In this document: in pieces, positions 7,759-17,070 of the stretch
Layout: each line of letters begins with the position of its first letter
How positions within the stretch are numbered: position 1 is the stretch's first letter
Assembly: GCA_030432655.1 (NCBI GenBank)
Contig: JAUILA010000028.1
Coordinates: 1-64,000, forward strand
Direction of reading: 5' to 3'
DNA from: Bacteroidia bacterium
GTDB taxonomy: Bacteria; Bacteroidota; Bacteroidia; Cytophagales; Cyclobacteriaceae
DNA length: 64,000 nucleotides
The notes under the pieces: model-generated
Seen by the model: only the letters and a program-made list of their open reading frames with translations
What the model was told of the DNA's origin: nothing
Databases searched by the model: none
Translations under genes and position numbers: made by a program

Positions 7759-10164
7759 TCACCCAAAGCTAATTTCCAGTTGCTCCCGGGTGAGCTCGAG
7801 GTCTGCAAAACGAAGTCCGCGTGTGTCCAGGGAGTCATCAATATCCGGATAAAACGGGTCAAAGCTTGGTATGGGATCGACGAATCTGTAGTCCTGCAGT
7901 TTCATTTTAACGGATTGTCCATTAATGCTCACCGTTTCACAATCAAAACCGTGAAGGACCAGTTTAAAAGTTGAAAATTTGGTAGAATAGCCTCCTTCTG
8001 GTTTGCTGAAAATTAGTTTTTCTTCTTGCGGAAGGTAAGTGATATCCCGTTTCATGAATTCACCTGATTCATAGCTGAATGATTCTCCGTCATCTTCGTA
8101 ATAGGTGAAAGAATTGGTTTCTTCCCCTTTGAAAATATGAAATTCAAGAACATCACCTGTTTGCGCCGAGCTGTTTCCTATTTCCGGACATACGGGAAGA
8201 ATGGCCGATGCTTTTACATAAAGTGGAAATTTGTTAATCGGACACTCAGTAAAGATAGTTTGTCCGCCTTTCAGGTATTCATTTGAAAAGAATTCATACC
8301 AATCGCCTTCCGGGAGATAAACCTTAGTTATTTGTTTATAGCTTTCGTGCGGTGCTACCAGTATACTTTGTCCGAAAAGATACTGGTTTTCGAAAGCAGG
8401 CTCATAAATTTTGGGGTCGTGGGGATATTCAAGTACCAGCGAACGGCAAACAGGCATCCCATTCAGCGTACTTTCATAGAACATACTGTAGAGGTACATG
8501 ATCAGCTTATACCGCAGCCGGATATAATTGCGGGAGACCTGTTCAACTTCCTCACCAAAAGCCCAGGGTTCAGAATCCCTGGAATTGATCATACTATGGC
8601 CACGGTAAAAAGGAGAAAAGGCTCCGGCTTGAATCCAGCGGGCAAAAAGATGTTCGCTGGCATTTCCAACGAAACCGCCTACATCGAATCCGGCATAGGA
8701 TATGCCTGAAAGTCCCATACTGTTGACCAGCCGGATTCCCAGCATCATATGTTCATCATTCGCCACATTGTCACCCGTCCAAACTGCAGAATAGCGCTGA
8801 ATACCGGCATAAGCCGAACGGGTAAGGTTGAATGTCCGTTTACCGGTAAGTTCTTCTGTGGCTTCACAGGTACTTCTGGCCATGCAAAGTCCGTATACAT
8901 TCCGACCTTTACGCATAGTATCCGGATTACCTTCAAAATCGAACAAAACATTTTCCGGGACCATTTGCCCCCAGGTGGCTATTTCGTTCATATCGTTCCA
9001 GAATCCGTCCACCCCCAGATCCACATAAGCAGGGAAATGTTCCTTCCACCAGTTCCTTGTTTCCTCTCTTGTAAAGTCAGGAAAATGGCACCAGCCCGGC
9101 CATACTTCCCCCTGGTATAATTCTCCGTCCGGATATTTGAGGAAAACGTCTTTTTCAACACCCGATTCGTAGGGCGAATAATCATCCTCGACCTTGATGC
9201 CGGGATCACACATTACCACGATATGAAAGTTGTCATTACGAAGGTCCTGCACAAGGGCTCCGGGATCCGGAAAACGTTCTTCATCCCAGGTGAAGATCTT
9301 GTACTTGTCCATGTAATGAATATCCAGGACGATTGCATCAGCCGGGATATCCTTGCTTCTGAAGGTGTCCGCCACCATTCTTACCTCGGATTCCGGGTAA
9401 TAGCTGTAACGGCACTGCTGATAACCCAGTCCCCAGAACGGGGGCAGTTTCATCCGGCCGGTAAGCCAGGTATAGGCTTCCAGAATTCCGGGTACAGTAC
9501 CCTCATAAATGAAGTAGTAATTCAGGTCACCCTGATCAGCACTGAAGCTGGAAAAGCGGTTATTTGAAGCACCGAAATTAAAGAACGACTTATGCGAATT
9601 GTCCATAAATAAGCCGTAAGCAGACGTTCCATGGATGCCGATGTAAAATGGAATGGAACAATACAACGGATCGGTCCCGGGGCCATAAGCAAAACTATCG
9701 GTGTTCCAGTGTTGGTAGCCCTGGCCTTTTCTGTCGAGCGGCCCCACTTTTTCTCCCAGGCCGACGAAACGTTCACCGTCCTGCATGGTTTTGTAATTTG
9801 TAACCTGTTCGCCAATCCAGGATATTCCGAGGCCCTCCTCGTCCTGGTTGAGTACATTGCCCTTCAGGTCGGAAAAAGTAACCTCACACGTCTCCCTGGA
9901 TATGGAGCAAGCGAGCAGATCTGTTTGGAGAACAATTGCTTTTTTATCGTCAGACAAGGTGAATTCTCCGGCCGGTTGGGCGACAACGGCATAGGAATGG
10001 TCATCGAATTCATCCCGGGTAAAACGGACACGAATGATTGAAGAAGAGTACACCGTAATTTCAAAAAGTATGTCATTGCCGGTGCGGCCTGAGATTCCGT
10101 GATTATTCTGTGAAAATGATTCTATTTTCCCGGGGCGGAGTATGGGAGGATTTTTTCTCGACAT
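7759..10164 (-). CDS. Glycoside hydrolase family 31 alpha-glucosidase-type enzyme
   Basis: 801 residues with the full GH31 layout: N-terminal beta-sandwich, (beta/alpha)8 barrel and C-terminal beta domains. The nucleophile is Asp391 in DGFWNDMNE and the acid/base is Asp465 in VWTGDN; PPFWGLGYQQCRYSYYPESEV and IVLDIHYMD are classic GH31 barrel motifs. Members hydrolyse alpha-glucosides, alpha-xylosides or related linkages; substrate cannot be fixed by eye. No signal peptide is visible (MSRKNPPILRPGK), so the enzyme is probably cytoplasmic. No SusC/D pair or transporter is adjacent, so this is a stand-alone gene and not part of an obvious polysaccharide-utilisation locus. Confidence 0.93.
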   Translation of the reverse strand: MSRKNPPILRPGKIESFSQNNHGISGRTGNDILFEITVYSSSIIRVRFTRDEFDDHSYAVVAQPAGEFTLSDDKKAIVLQTDLLACSISRETCEVTFSDLKGNVLNQDEEGLGISWIGEQVTNYKTMQDGERFVGLGEKVGPLDRKGQGYQHWNTDSFAYGPGTDPLYCSIPFYIGIHGTSAYGLFMDNSHKSFFNFGASNNRFSSFSADQGDLNYYFIYEGTVPGILEAYTWLTGRMKLPPFWGLGYQQCRYSYYPESEVRMVADTFRSKDIPADAIVLDIHYMDKYKIFTWDEERFPDPGALVQDLRNDNFHIVVMCDPGIKVEDDYSPYESGVEKDVFLKYPDGELYQGEVWPGWCHFPDFTREETRNWWKEHFPAYVDLGVDGFWNDMNEIATWGQMVPENVLFDFEGNPDTMRKGRNVYGLCMARSTCEATEELTGKRTFNLTRSAYAGIQRYSAVWTGDNVANDEHMMLGIRLVNSMGLSGISYAGFDVGGFVGNASEHLFARWIQAGAFSPFYRGHSMINSRDSEPWAFGEEVEQVSRNYIRLRYKLIMYLYSMFYESTLNGMPVCRSLVLEYPHDPKIYEPAFENQYLFGQSILVAPHESYKQITKVYLPEGDWYEFFSNEYLKGGQTIFTECPINKFPLYVKASAILPVCPEIGNSSAQTGDVLEFHIFKGEETNSFTYYEDDGESFSYESGEFMKRDITYLPQEEKLIFSKPEGGYSTKFSTFKLVLHGFDCETVSINGQSVKMKLQDYRFVDPIPSFDPFYPDIDDSLDTRGLRFADLELTREQLEISFG

Positions 10165-10276
10165 AGTCTGATTAAGAACAGGTTAATTGTTCGAAATTAA
10201 AAAAGAATATGATCCATTTGGTGAGAATCCGGCATTAAATTGCCGCAAACGTTTGAGATGAGGTGCCTCCTTATGA

Positions 10277-10852
10277 TTAATTCGCCCGTAATTGTTCCAG
10301 GCGGTTTTCGATCTCATCGCGTTTATTTTTCAGAAGCTGAATACCTATCCGCCGTGCCAGATCAACTTCCACAGACAGTGGCAATTCCGATTCTCCCATT
10401 TTAACCACTTCTTCATTAATTCTGTCAGCAGGAATCTTTTCCCGGAATACCTGTCTTACTTTGCCGGACTGGGGAAGCTCGGCATCAATGTGTTTCATGG
10501 CGATGTCGAAGGCTTCGCCGGAGTCGGTGATGTTGGTCTTTTTTATCTCCTCCAGGGCATCCAGTACTTCGTCATTTTTCACTTCCTGTGCAAATGCAAG
10601 TAGTTCATCATAGCTCAGCTGGTATTTATTCATTACCTCCGGCAGCTTCTCTATTTCTTTGTTGACCTTATCACGGGTCTCTTTAATTTTCGGGTGATAT
10701 TTTTTCGGGACGATTGAAGGTATTTCTCCCGTTTCAATCGATGAGGTAACCATATTTGGCACATAGACCGTGTAGCCGAGGTAAGCGACACCGGCCAGGA
10801 TAATAAAAAGGATTACAAATATTTTTAACACTTTCATAGTTTCAGGGTTCAA
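10277..10852 (-). CDS. Membrane-anchored helical protein, unknown function
   Basis: 191 residues. One N-terminal transmembrane helix (residues ~7-29, VLKIFVILFIILAGVAYLGYTVYV) is followed by a highly charged, mostly helical region with many Lys/Glu pairs and no Cys. I do not recognise the family. An internal ATG at codon 6 could be used instead; both give the same anchor. It starts 27 bp from the divergent deacetylase-fold gene, so their promoters must overlap closely. Confidence 0.65.
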   Translation of the reverse strand: MNPETMKVLKIFVILFIILAGVAYLGYTVYVPNMVTSSIETGEIPSIVPKKYHPKIKETRDKVNKEIEKLPEVMNKYQLSYDELLAFAQEVKNDEVLDALEEIKKTNITDSGEAFDIAMKHIDAELPQSGKVRQVFREKIPADRINEEVVKMGESELPLSVEVDLARRIGIQLLKNKRDEIENRLEQLRAN

Positions 10853-10879
10853 GAGAAAGCACGTACTATTACATCTTTC

Positions 10880-11782
10880 ATGTTAAAGATAGCCTGGACA
10901 AAAGATTATTGCCATAAGTTACCGGAGAATCATCGCTTTCCTATGATCAAATACGATCTGATTCCCGAGCAACTTCTTCACGAAGGTACTATAATGGCAG
11001 AAAATATTTTTGCCCCTGGCCACCTGGCGGAAGAAGATATCCTTCAGGTACATACGGCTGAATACTGGAAAAAGTTAAGTGAATTATCACTTTCGCGTTC
11101 GGAGGAGCGAAGAACCGGCTTTCCGATGTCCCGAAAACTGGTGGACAGGGAACAGGTTATTGCACAGGGAACACTGGAATGCACTCAGTATGCGCTGAAA
11201 TACGGAGTGGCCATGAATATAGCAGGAGGGACGCACCACGCCTTTTCAGATCGTGGCGAAGGCTTTTGCCTTCTCAATGATATTGCGATCGCCGCATCCC
11301 ACGTGCTGCGGGAAGGCCAGGCGAGAAAGGTTCTTATCATTGATCTGGATGTCCACCAGGGCAACGGCACGGCAGAAATCTTTGCCCGGCGTAATGATGT
11401 GTTTACCTTCAGTATGCACGGCGCAAGAAATTATCCTTATCATAAGGAAATGAGTGATCTGGATATTGAGCTGATGGATGATACGGAAGATGAACAGTAC
11501 CTGGACATTCTTTCGGCGGAATTACCCGGGGTATTTGAAAGGGCAGAGGCTGACTTTGTATTTTTTCAGTCAGGAGTGGATATTCTGGCGACTGATAAAC
11601 TGGGCCGACTGGCCGTCTCCAGGGAAGGGTGCCGTCTCAGGGACGAGATGGTACTCAGGGAATGCCACAAACGGCAGGTTCCGCTGGTGGTCGTCATGGG
11701 CGGCGGCTATTCTCCCCATATCCGGGACATTGTGGATGCGCATGCCAATACATTCCGGCTTGCCCGCGAGATTTATTTTTAG
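10880..11782 (+). CDS. Histone deacetylase / acetoin-utilisation (AcuC) fold deacetylase
   Basis: 300 residues, the usual length of bacterial class-II HDAC-like enzymes. Catalytic His pair His119-His120 (GGTHHAF); zinc ligands Asp157 and His159 (IIDLDVHQGNGT) and Asp234 (SGVDILATDKLG); the GGGYS loop closes the site. The family hydrolyses acetyl-lysine, acetylpolyamines or related amides; the substrate is unknown here. The first codon gives MLKIAWTKDYCHKLPENHRFP, a normal family N-terminus. It ends 4 bp before the convergent histidine kinase gene. Confidence 0.9.
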   Translation: MLKIAWTKDYCHKLPENHRFPMIKYDLIPEQLLHEGTIMAENIFAPGHLAEEDILQVHTAEYWKKLSELSLSRSEERRTGFPMSRKLVDREQVIAQGTLECTQYALKYGVAMNIAGGTHHAFSDRGEGFCLLNDIAIAASHVLREGQARKVLIIDLDVHQGNGTAEIFARRNDVFTFSMHGARNYPYHKEMSDLDIELMDDTEDEQYLDILSAELPGVFERAEADFVFFQSGVDILATDKLGRLAVSREGCRLRDEMVLRECHKRQVPLVVVMGGGYSPHIRDIVDAHANTFRLAREIYF

Positions 11783-11786
11783 GTGT

Positions 11787-13130
11787 TTACCGGGAGGCGC
11801 TAAGAATAATTTCAAACTCCGTTCCATTCCCGGGTGAGGATGTGACTTTAATTTCACCCCGGTGAGCCCTGATGATTTGTTTGCTGATACTAAGTCCTAT
11901 TCCGGACCCCTTCTCCCTGGTCGTATAAAATGGTACAAAAATATTCTCCTGCAGACCGGCGTCCATTCCGGGACCATTATCAATAACCTTCAGATGCATC
12001 CGGCCTTCCGCTTCGAAAGATTCGATCAGAATAGTGCCGCCTTTTGGCCCAATGGCTTCTATGGCATTTTTAATCAGGTTAATGAGTACCTGCTCCAGTT
12101 GAATGGCATCTGCCTTTATGAAATGATCAGGAGAAACATTCACCTGCAGTTCCACTTCACTCCGGTTCAGGTCTTCCTGCAGAAGATTAGTGACGGAGTG
12201 GGTTAGCTCAAGTACATTGATCCGTGCCTTGTCCGGCTTGGGAAGCTTTGTAAACCGGCTGTACGTTTCAATGAAATCAACCAGCCCCTTACTTCTCCGC
12301 CGGATGGTCTTCAGGCCGGTGGAGAGTTCGTCAAGATCTGCTTCCTCCAGGTGATGCAAATCTTTTCGCAGACCCTGTGAATCGGTCAGGCTTTCCGCAA
12401 TAACATCTGACAATGTGGCAATCGGAATAGCCGAATTCTTGATTTCATGGGTAAGAACCCGGAGTAAACGCATCCATGATTCAATTTCCTGTTCTTCCAG
12501 CTCTGACCGGATATTCTGGATGGCGAATAATTTATACTTAAACCCTTCCAGCACCAGCTCCCTGGCGACCACACTCAGCTTCAGCTCCTCATTGTCCCGC
12601 GGGATGGAAATTAATGAACGGTCTCCTGCAGACATGGTTTCCAGCAGGCTCAGTAACTCGGGTGCACTTTGCTTTAAGCCGGAAATATTGTGAAGGTAGG
12701 GCCGTCCGGTTAAATCCTTCGCCACCTTGTTAATAAGGGTAATTTCTCCCGTTTCAGTCCGGTAGCCGATCAGCGCTACACCAACCTGTTCCACAATTAC
12801 TTCAAGAAAGGACTGGCTGCTTTCCTGGGAAAGGCTGATCTCCTGAAACACTTTATTGATAGTGGTATACGCTCCGGACATTGCCGGATAGTCTTTGGCA
12901 ACCCTGGCAGGCAGCACAGTGGAAAAATCATGCTGGGAAACTGCCAGGAGAAAGTTGCGAAGGTCACGTTCTGCCCGGCGGTGAATCCGCAGGATGTCAC
13001 CAGCAAGCAGTACGATCAGCAGAATAAGCCAGAGGGAAGTGAGCCAGAAATAGGTATGGAATGCAACGTAATAGGCCGCAGCCGCCAGAAAAATAAGCAG
13101 CCTGATCAGGATATGCCAGGTCGATCTCAT
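11787..13130 (-). CDS. NtrY-like sensor histidine kinase
   Basis: 447 residues. Two N-terminal transmembrane helices (about 8-25 and 28-46), a short cytoplasmic linker, a PAS-like region (about 100-205), then the kinase: His228 in RVLTHEIKNSAIP, N-box LINLIKNAIEAI, DNGPGMD, and GSGIGLSISKQIIRAHRGE. The periplasmic loop between the two helices is very short, so the signal is probably sensed in the membrane or cytoplasm. Its ATG overlaps the stop of the upstream regulator by 4 bp, meaning translational coupling; the two form a two-component pair controlling a sigma-54 promoter. Confidence 0.93.
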   Translation of the reverse strand: MRSTWHILIRLLIFLAAAAYYVAFHTYFWLTSLWLILLIVLLAGDILRIHRRAERDLRNFLLAVSQHDFSTVLPARVAKDYPAMSGAYTTINKVFQEISLSQESSQSFLEVIVEQVGVALIGYRTETGEITLINKVAKDLTGRPYLHNISGLKQSAPELLSLLETMSAGDRSLISIPRDNEELKLSVVARELVLEGFKYKLFAIQNIRSELEEQEIESWMRLLRVLTHEIKNSAIPIATLSDVIAESLTDSQGLRKDLHHLEEADLDELSTGLKTIRRRSKGLVDFIETYSRFTKLPKPDKARINVLELTHSVTNLLQEDLNRSEVELQVNVSPDHFIKADAIQLEQVLINLIKNAIEAIGPKGGTILIESFEAEGRMHLKVIDNGPGMDAGLQENIFVPFYTTREKGSGIGLSISKQIIRAHRGEIKVTSSPGNGTEFEIILSASR

Positions 13131-14497
13131 GTATCAATACCGTATTTGCTGATTTTGCGGTACAGGGTAGTTCGACCGATCCCCAGCTCCTTGCTGGCTT
13201 TGCTTAGGTTTCCCTCATGGAGGTCCAGGGCTTTCAGGATGGCCGCTTTTTCCAGATCGTCCCGGTGAAGGGAATCCGGTGCCGGGGACTGGCCGGTTTC
13301 CTTAAGAAACAGGTCCTGCTCCCGAATGGAATCGGAATCAGCCATGATAACCGCCCGCTCGATTGTATGTTGCAGTTCCCGGATGTTTCCCGGCCAGGTA
13401 TAACGCATCATTCTATCGACAGCTTCACCGGCCAGTGAAATGCCTTTTTCGTATTTTGAGTTAAATCGCTCAAGAAAGTGTTCTGCCAGTAACGGGATAT
13501 CGTCTATCCGTTCCCTGAGCGGCGGTAAATGTATTTCCACTGTATTTATCCGGTAAACAAGGTCTTCCCGAAACGTCTGCTCTCTGATCATTTCATAAAG
13601 TGGTTTGTTTGTGGCACTGATCAGCCGGATGTCCACATCGACCGGCACCGAACTTCCCAGCCGGTAAACCTGTCTGTTTTGTAAAGCGGACAGCAGTTTG
13701 GCTTGCCCTTCAAGTGAGATGTTTCCGATTTCATCCAGAAAGAGTGAGCCTTTATCAGCCACTTCAAACCTTCCTGCTTTTGATTCACGTGCATCTGTAA
13801 ACGCTCCCTTTACATGACCAAAAAGTTCGGATTCGAATAGAGTTGAGGGTATAGCCCCGAGGTCGACAGGCACAAAGCTTTCCGGGGCCCTTCGGGACTG
13901 GTGATGGATTTCACGGGCAACCAGCTCTTTTCCGGTTCCGTTTTCTCCGAGAATCAGGACATTCGCGTCTGTAGCAGCGACTTTGCTGATCTGATTCAAA
14001 ACCTGCTGCATAGCCATGGAATCCCCGATCAGACGGCCTTTTTTCCGGGCAAGATCTCCTGAAATTACCCTGCGTGTTTCATCTAACTGCCGGATCTTTT
14101 TCCTTGAACTGGCAATTTCCAGCACATTGCGTACGGTGGCGAGAAGTTTCTCTTTTTGCCAGGGTTTGATAAGAAAATCGAAAGCTCCTTCTTTCATGCA
14201 TTCTACCGCCAGTTCGATATCACCGTACGCGGTATTCATTATAACCGGCTGGTCTGGTTTGATCTCCTTAATCTTTCTTAACCAGAACATGCCCTCATTT
14301 CCGGTGGTGGCTCCGGCCGCAAAATTCATATCGAGAATCACAAGGGAAGGTGACTCCCTGTTAAGCACCGACTCAAGTTGTTTGGGACTTTTTTCAGTCA
14401 GAATCTCCGCATAATGCGGACGCAGAATCATTCTTGCGGTAAATAAAACATCTGCATCATCGTCAATTATCAGTATCTTCTCCTTTGATTTGCCCAT
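13127..14497 (-). CDS. NtrC-family sigma-54-dependent response regulator
   Basis: 456 residues: receiver domain (acidic DDD at 12-14, phospho-acceptor Asp56 in LVILDMN, Lys in FLIKPW), AAA+ domain (Walker A ILGENGTGKE, GAFTDA loop in GHVKGAFTDARESKAGRFE, Walker B SLFLDEIGN, arginine motifs), and a C-terminal Fis-type helix-turn-helix (LSKASKELGIGRTTLYRKI). The intact GAFTDA loop means it can contact RNA polymerase with sigma-54. It is the first gene of the pair with the histidine kinase. Two palindromes in the divergent intergenic region are its best candidate binding sites, suggesting control of the FtsX-like permease genes and possibly itself. Confidence 0.95.
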   Translation of the reverse strand: MGKSKEKILIIDDDADVLFTARMILRPHYAEILTEKSPKQLESVLNRESPSLVILDMNFAAGATTGNEGMFWLRKIKEIKPDQPVIMNTAYGDIELAVECMKEGAFDFLIKPWQKEKLLATVRNVLEIASSRKKIRQLDETRRVISGDLARKKGRLIGDSMAMQQVLNQISKVAATDANVLILGENGTGKELVAREIHHQSRRAPESFVPVDLGAIPSTLFESELFGHVKGAFTDARESKAGRFEVADKGSLFLDEIGNISLEGQAKLLSALQNRQVYRLGSSVPVDVDIRLISATNKPLYEMIREQTFREDLVYRINTVEIHLPPLRERIDDIPLLAEHFLERFNSKYEKGISLAGEAVDRMMRYTWPGNIRELQHTIERAVIMADSDSIREQDLFLKETGQSPAPDSLHRDDLEKAAILKALDLHEGNLSKASKELGIGRTTLYRKISKYGIDT

Positions 14498-14517
14498 ATA
14501 TACGGGAATCTAGCAAG

Positions 14518-14557
14518 TGTATCACATTGAAACAAGTTATTGTATCATATTGAAACA
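14518..14557. promoter_or_regulatory. Two 17-bp palindromic sites, candidate enhancer for the NtrC-like regulator
   Basis: TGTATCACATTGAAACA (14518-14534) and TGTATCATATTGAAACA (14541-14557) differ at one base and start 23 bp apart, about two helical turns. Each is an inverted repeat of form TGTWTCA-N3-TGAWACA with one mismatch between arms. Paired palindromes at ~80-120 bp upstream of a start are typical of enhancer sites for sigma-54 activators. They lie ~82 bp before the permease ATG (14639) and ~21 bp before the regulator ATG. I found no clean -24/-12 (GG-N10-GC) element on either strand. Confidence 0.65.
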
Positions 14558-14638
14558 CTATTCGGAACGAAAACAATATAAATAACTGATAATCAGTTGT
14601 ATATATTCCCGGCATGGCCATTGAATCATCGCCTTTAT

Positions 14639-17068
14639 ATGCTAAAGAACCATTTCATACTTGCTTTCCGGAATCTCAAACGGAAAAAAGGATTTACACT
14701 CATTAATCTGCTCGGCTTGTCCCTGGGCATGGCAACAGCGCTCGCTATCATGCTGTACGTTTCTTTCGAGATGAGTTATGATGATTTTCATCCGAAATCT
14801 GAAAATATCTACCGCGTTATACTCAATCGCAGTACGGAGGGAAAAACCCAGGAGGTCACTAATATACCGCCCGTGGTCACCAATGAATTGTTATCAACAG
14901 AGGTAATTGACAATGCAGTACGGTTTATCAACATTGCCTATCAGAACAATTCTGTTATCTACACCAGCGGCGAAGGTAAACAGACCATTGAGGTGGAAGA
15001 AGTTTACTATGCCGATTCCACTGTCGCGGATATTCTGGAATTGCCGATGCAGTCAGGTGGCGCAGCAAATTTTTCAAGGCCGGGCAAGATGCTGATTTCA
15101 GCATCGGAAGCAACCCGTCTGTTCGGGGACAGGGATCCGGTTGGAGAAGTGGTGTCTTTGTCCGGAAATGTGGGGGCATATGAATACGAGATTGTCGGTG
15201 TTTTCAGCGACCTGCCCTTAAATTCAGATTTCGATTTTAAGGTTTTACTGTCCATGATGTCCTTATCCCGTGTGGAAGGACCTGATGTGATGACCAGCTG
15301 GGACTACTGGCAAACACTGACCTACGTGGTGACAGAGAATGATCCGGAAACAGTCGTAAGGACTATGGAAACCATTATTGAGAGTAACGAAGAGATCCAA
15401 TGGTCGGCCAGCCTTACTCCACTGGAGGAAATGCACTACAAGCCTTATGCGATTTCTGAGCCCGGCAACCTGACTTACGTGCGTGCTCTGGGATTTATCG
15501 GGCTCATTGTGCTGGTCATTGCATGGGTGAATTACATCAATTTATCAACCAGCCGGGCCATGGAAAGGAGTAAGGAAGTGGGGGTCAGAAAAGTGCTGGG
15601 TTCCGGTAAGAAACAGCTGGCTATGCAATTTATAATGGAATCAGTGGTGCTGAACATAATTGCCGCCTTCATCGCCTTCACCCTGGTTCAATTGTTAAAA
15701 CCTGCCATGTCACAGATTGCCAACCCGATGATCGTTTCAACGAGTCAGGCGCCATTTTTTTGGGGAAGCGTACTTCTTATCATTCTTACAGGTGCCGTGC
15801 TGTCTGGCAGCTATCCGGCCTTCGTCATGACTTCGTTGGCGCCTTCCAGTATTTTGTCTGGCAGGTTCAGGAAAACCGTTTCCGGTCTGTTTGTCAGAAA
15901 AGGATTAATTATCCTGCAATTCAGTATTTCAGTATTTCTGTTGATCGGAACCTTAACCGTTTACTACCAGATCAATTATATGCGCACCTCTGACCTCGGA
16001 ATGAATATCAGTAATCATTTGGTGATTAACAGTCCGCCTGGTTCGCTGGCCGGAGACAATACGGAATTCTTCGAAGCCGTAGACGCTTTTCGGAACGAGA
16101 TATCCAAATATGCATTTGTGGAGAATATTACCGGTTCGAGTACCATACCCGGTGAATCCCTGTCCTGGGGGGATTCCGGAATCAAACGGATAGGGGAGGA
16201 ATCCCAGTTAATCAGAATGGTAAGCCTTATTGCCGTCGACAATGATTATTTCAGTGTCTTTGATATTCCTTTCATGGCCGGCCGTAATTATGGTCAGGGC
16301 GATAATACTTTTGGCCGGGGGGAAATAATTATTAACGAGGCTTCGGTCCGGCATTTTGGATTTGAAAGTCCGGAGGATGCTATTGGCAAGCACCTGGAAG
16401 GGGGTAATATGTTCCCGGAACTGACCATTATCGGGGTGACAGGCAATTACCATCATACCTCATTGCGTGATGACATTTCGCCCATTCTGTATGTACTTAG
16501 CTCATGGTCAAATTATTATGTGCTCAGGCTGAATTTGCCGGAGAATCCGGATAAAAGCCTGGCCCAGCTGAACAGTTCAATTGATGAGATCAAAGGGGTT
16601 TGGAACGAGTATTTTCCCGATGCGCCGTTTGATTATTTCTTTGCTGATAAAGCCTTTGATGCGCAATACCGGCAGGATGAAAAATTCGGTCTGCTTTTCG
16701 GAATTTTTACCACCCTGGCCATATTTCTGGCGGTACTCGGTCTTATTGGCCTTGTTTCCTATGAAGTTGTACAGCGAAGCAAGGAAATTGGCATTCGTAA
16801 AGTGCTCGGAGCGTCCCTGGCCGATCTTGTTACCCTGCTGACCCGAAAGTATATCATACTGGTGATGATAGCGGGACTCATCAGTTTGCCTGCCGCCTAC
16901 CTGATTTTCCGGGCCTGGCTGGAAGGATTTGCATTCAGGATTGAACTTTCACCTGCATTGCTGATCGTATCGTTCGGAATTGTACTTTTTATCGCAGTCA
17001 TCGTTTCGGGACTGCAGGTATTCCGTGCTTCCGGAAAGAATCCTGTTCAAAGCATTAAATATGAATAG
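14639..17068 (+). CDS. FtsX/MacB-like ABC permease (first of pair)
   Basis: 809 residues from the ATG at 14639; an upstream in-frame start at 14597 would add 14 residues and is less likely because MLKNHFILAFRNLKRKKGFTLIN is the usual family N-terminus. Two FtsX modules are seen: TM1 about 20-43, a MacB-type periplasmic domain, three helices around 285-420, a second N-terminal-type helix, a second periplasmic region, and three terminal helices. The RSKEVGVRKVLG and RSKEIGIRKVLGA motifs mark the two permease halves. Members export or mobilise lipids, peptides or act as mechanotransmission subunits with a MacB/LolD-type ATPase, but no ATPase gene is adjacent. The downstream homologue starts 2 bp after its stop. 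Confidence 0.92.
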   Translation: MLKNHFILAFRNLKRKKGFTLINLLGLSLGMATALAIMLYVSFEMSYDDFHPKSENIYRVILNRSTEGKTQEVTNIPPVVTNELLSTEVIDNAVRFINIAYQNNSVIYTSGEGKQTIEVEEVYYADSTVADILELPMQSGGAANFSRPGKMLISASEATRLFGDRDPVGEVVSLSGNVGAYEYEIVGVFSDLPLNSDFDFKVLLSMMSLSRVEGPDVMTSWDYWQTLTYVVTENDPETVVRTMETIIESNEEIQWSASLTPLEEMHYKPYAISEPGNLTYVRALGFIGLIVLVIAWVNYINLSTSRAMERSKEVGVRKVLGSGKKQLAMQFIMESVVLNIIAAFIAFTLVQLLKPAMSQIANPMIVSTSQAPFFWGSVLLIILTGAVLSGSYPAFVMTSLAPSSILSGRFRKTVSGLFVRKGLIILQFSISVFLLIGTLTVYYQINYMRTSDLGMNISNHLVINSPPGSLAGDNTEFFEAVDAFRNEISKYAFVENITGSSTIPGESLSWGDSGIKRIGEESQLIRMVSLIAVDNDYFSVFDIPFMAGRNYGQGDNTFGRGEIIINEASVRHFGFESPEDAIGKHLEGGNMFPELTIIGVTGNYHHTSLRDDISPILYVLSSWSNYYVLRLNLPENPDKSLAQLNSSIDEIKGVWNEYFPDAPFDYFFADKAFDAQYRQDEKFGLLFGIFTTLAIFLAVLGLIGLVSYEVVQRSKEIGIRKVLGASLADLVTLLTRKYIILVMIAGLISLPAAYLIFRAWLEGFAFRIELSPALLIVSFGIVLFIAVIVSGLQVFRASGKNPVQSIKYE

Positions 17069-17070
17069 AA

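Noticed and set aside
14558-14638. Sigma-54 -24/-12 promoter for the permeases
   Set aside because: No GG-N10-GC element is clean. On the minus strand a TG-N10-GC with TTGCT lies within the palindrome area but lacks the GG.
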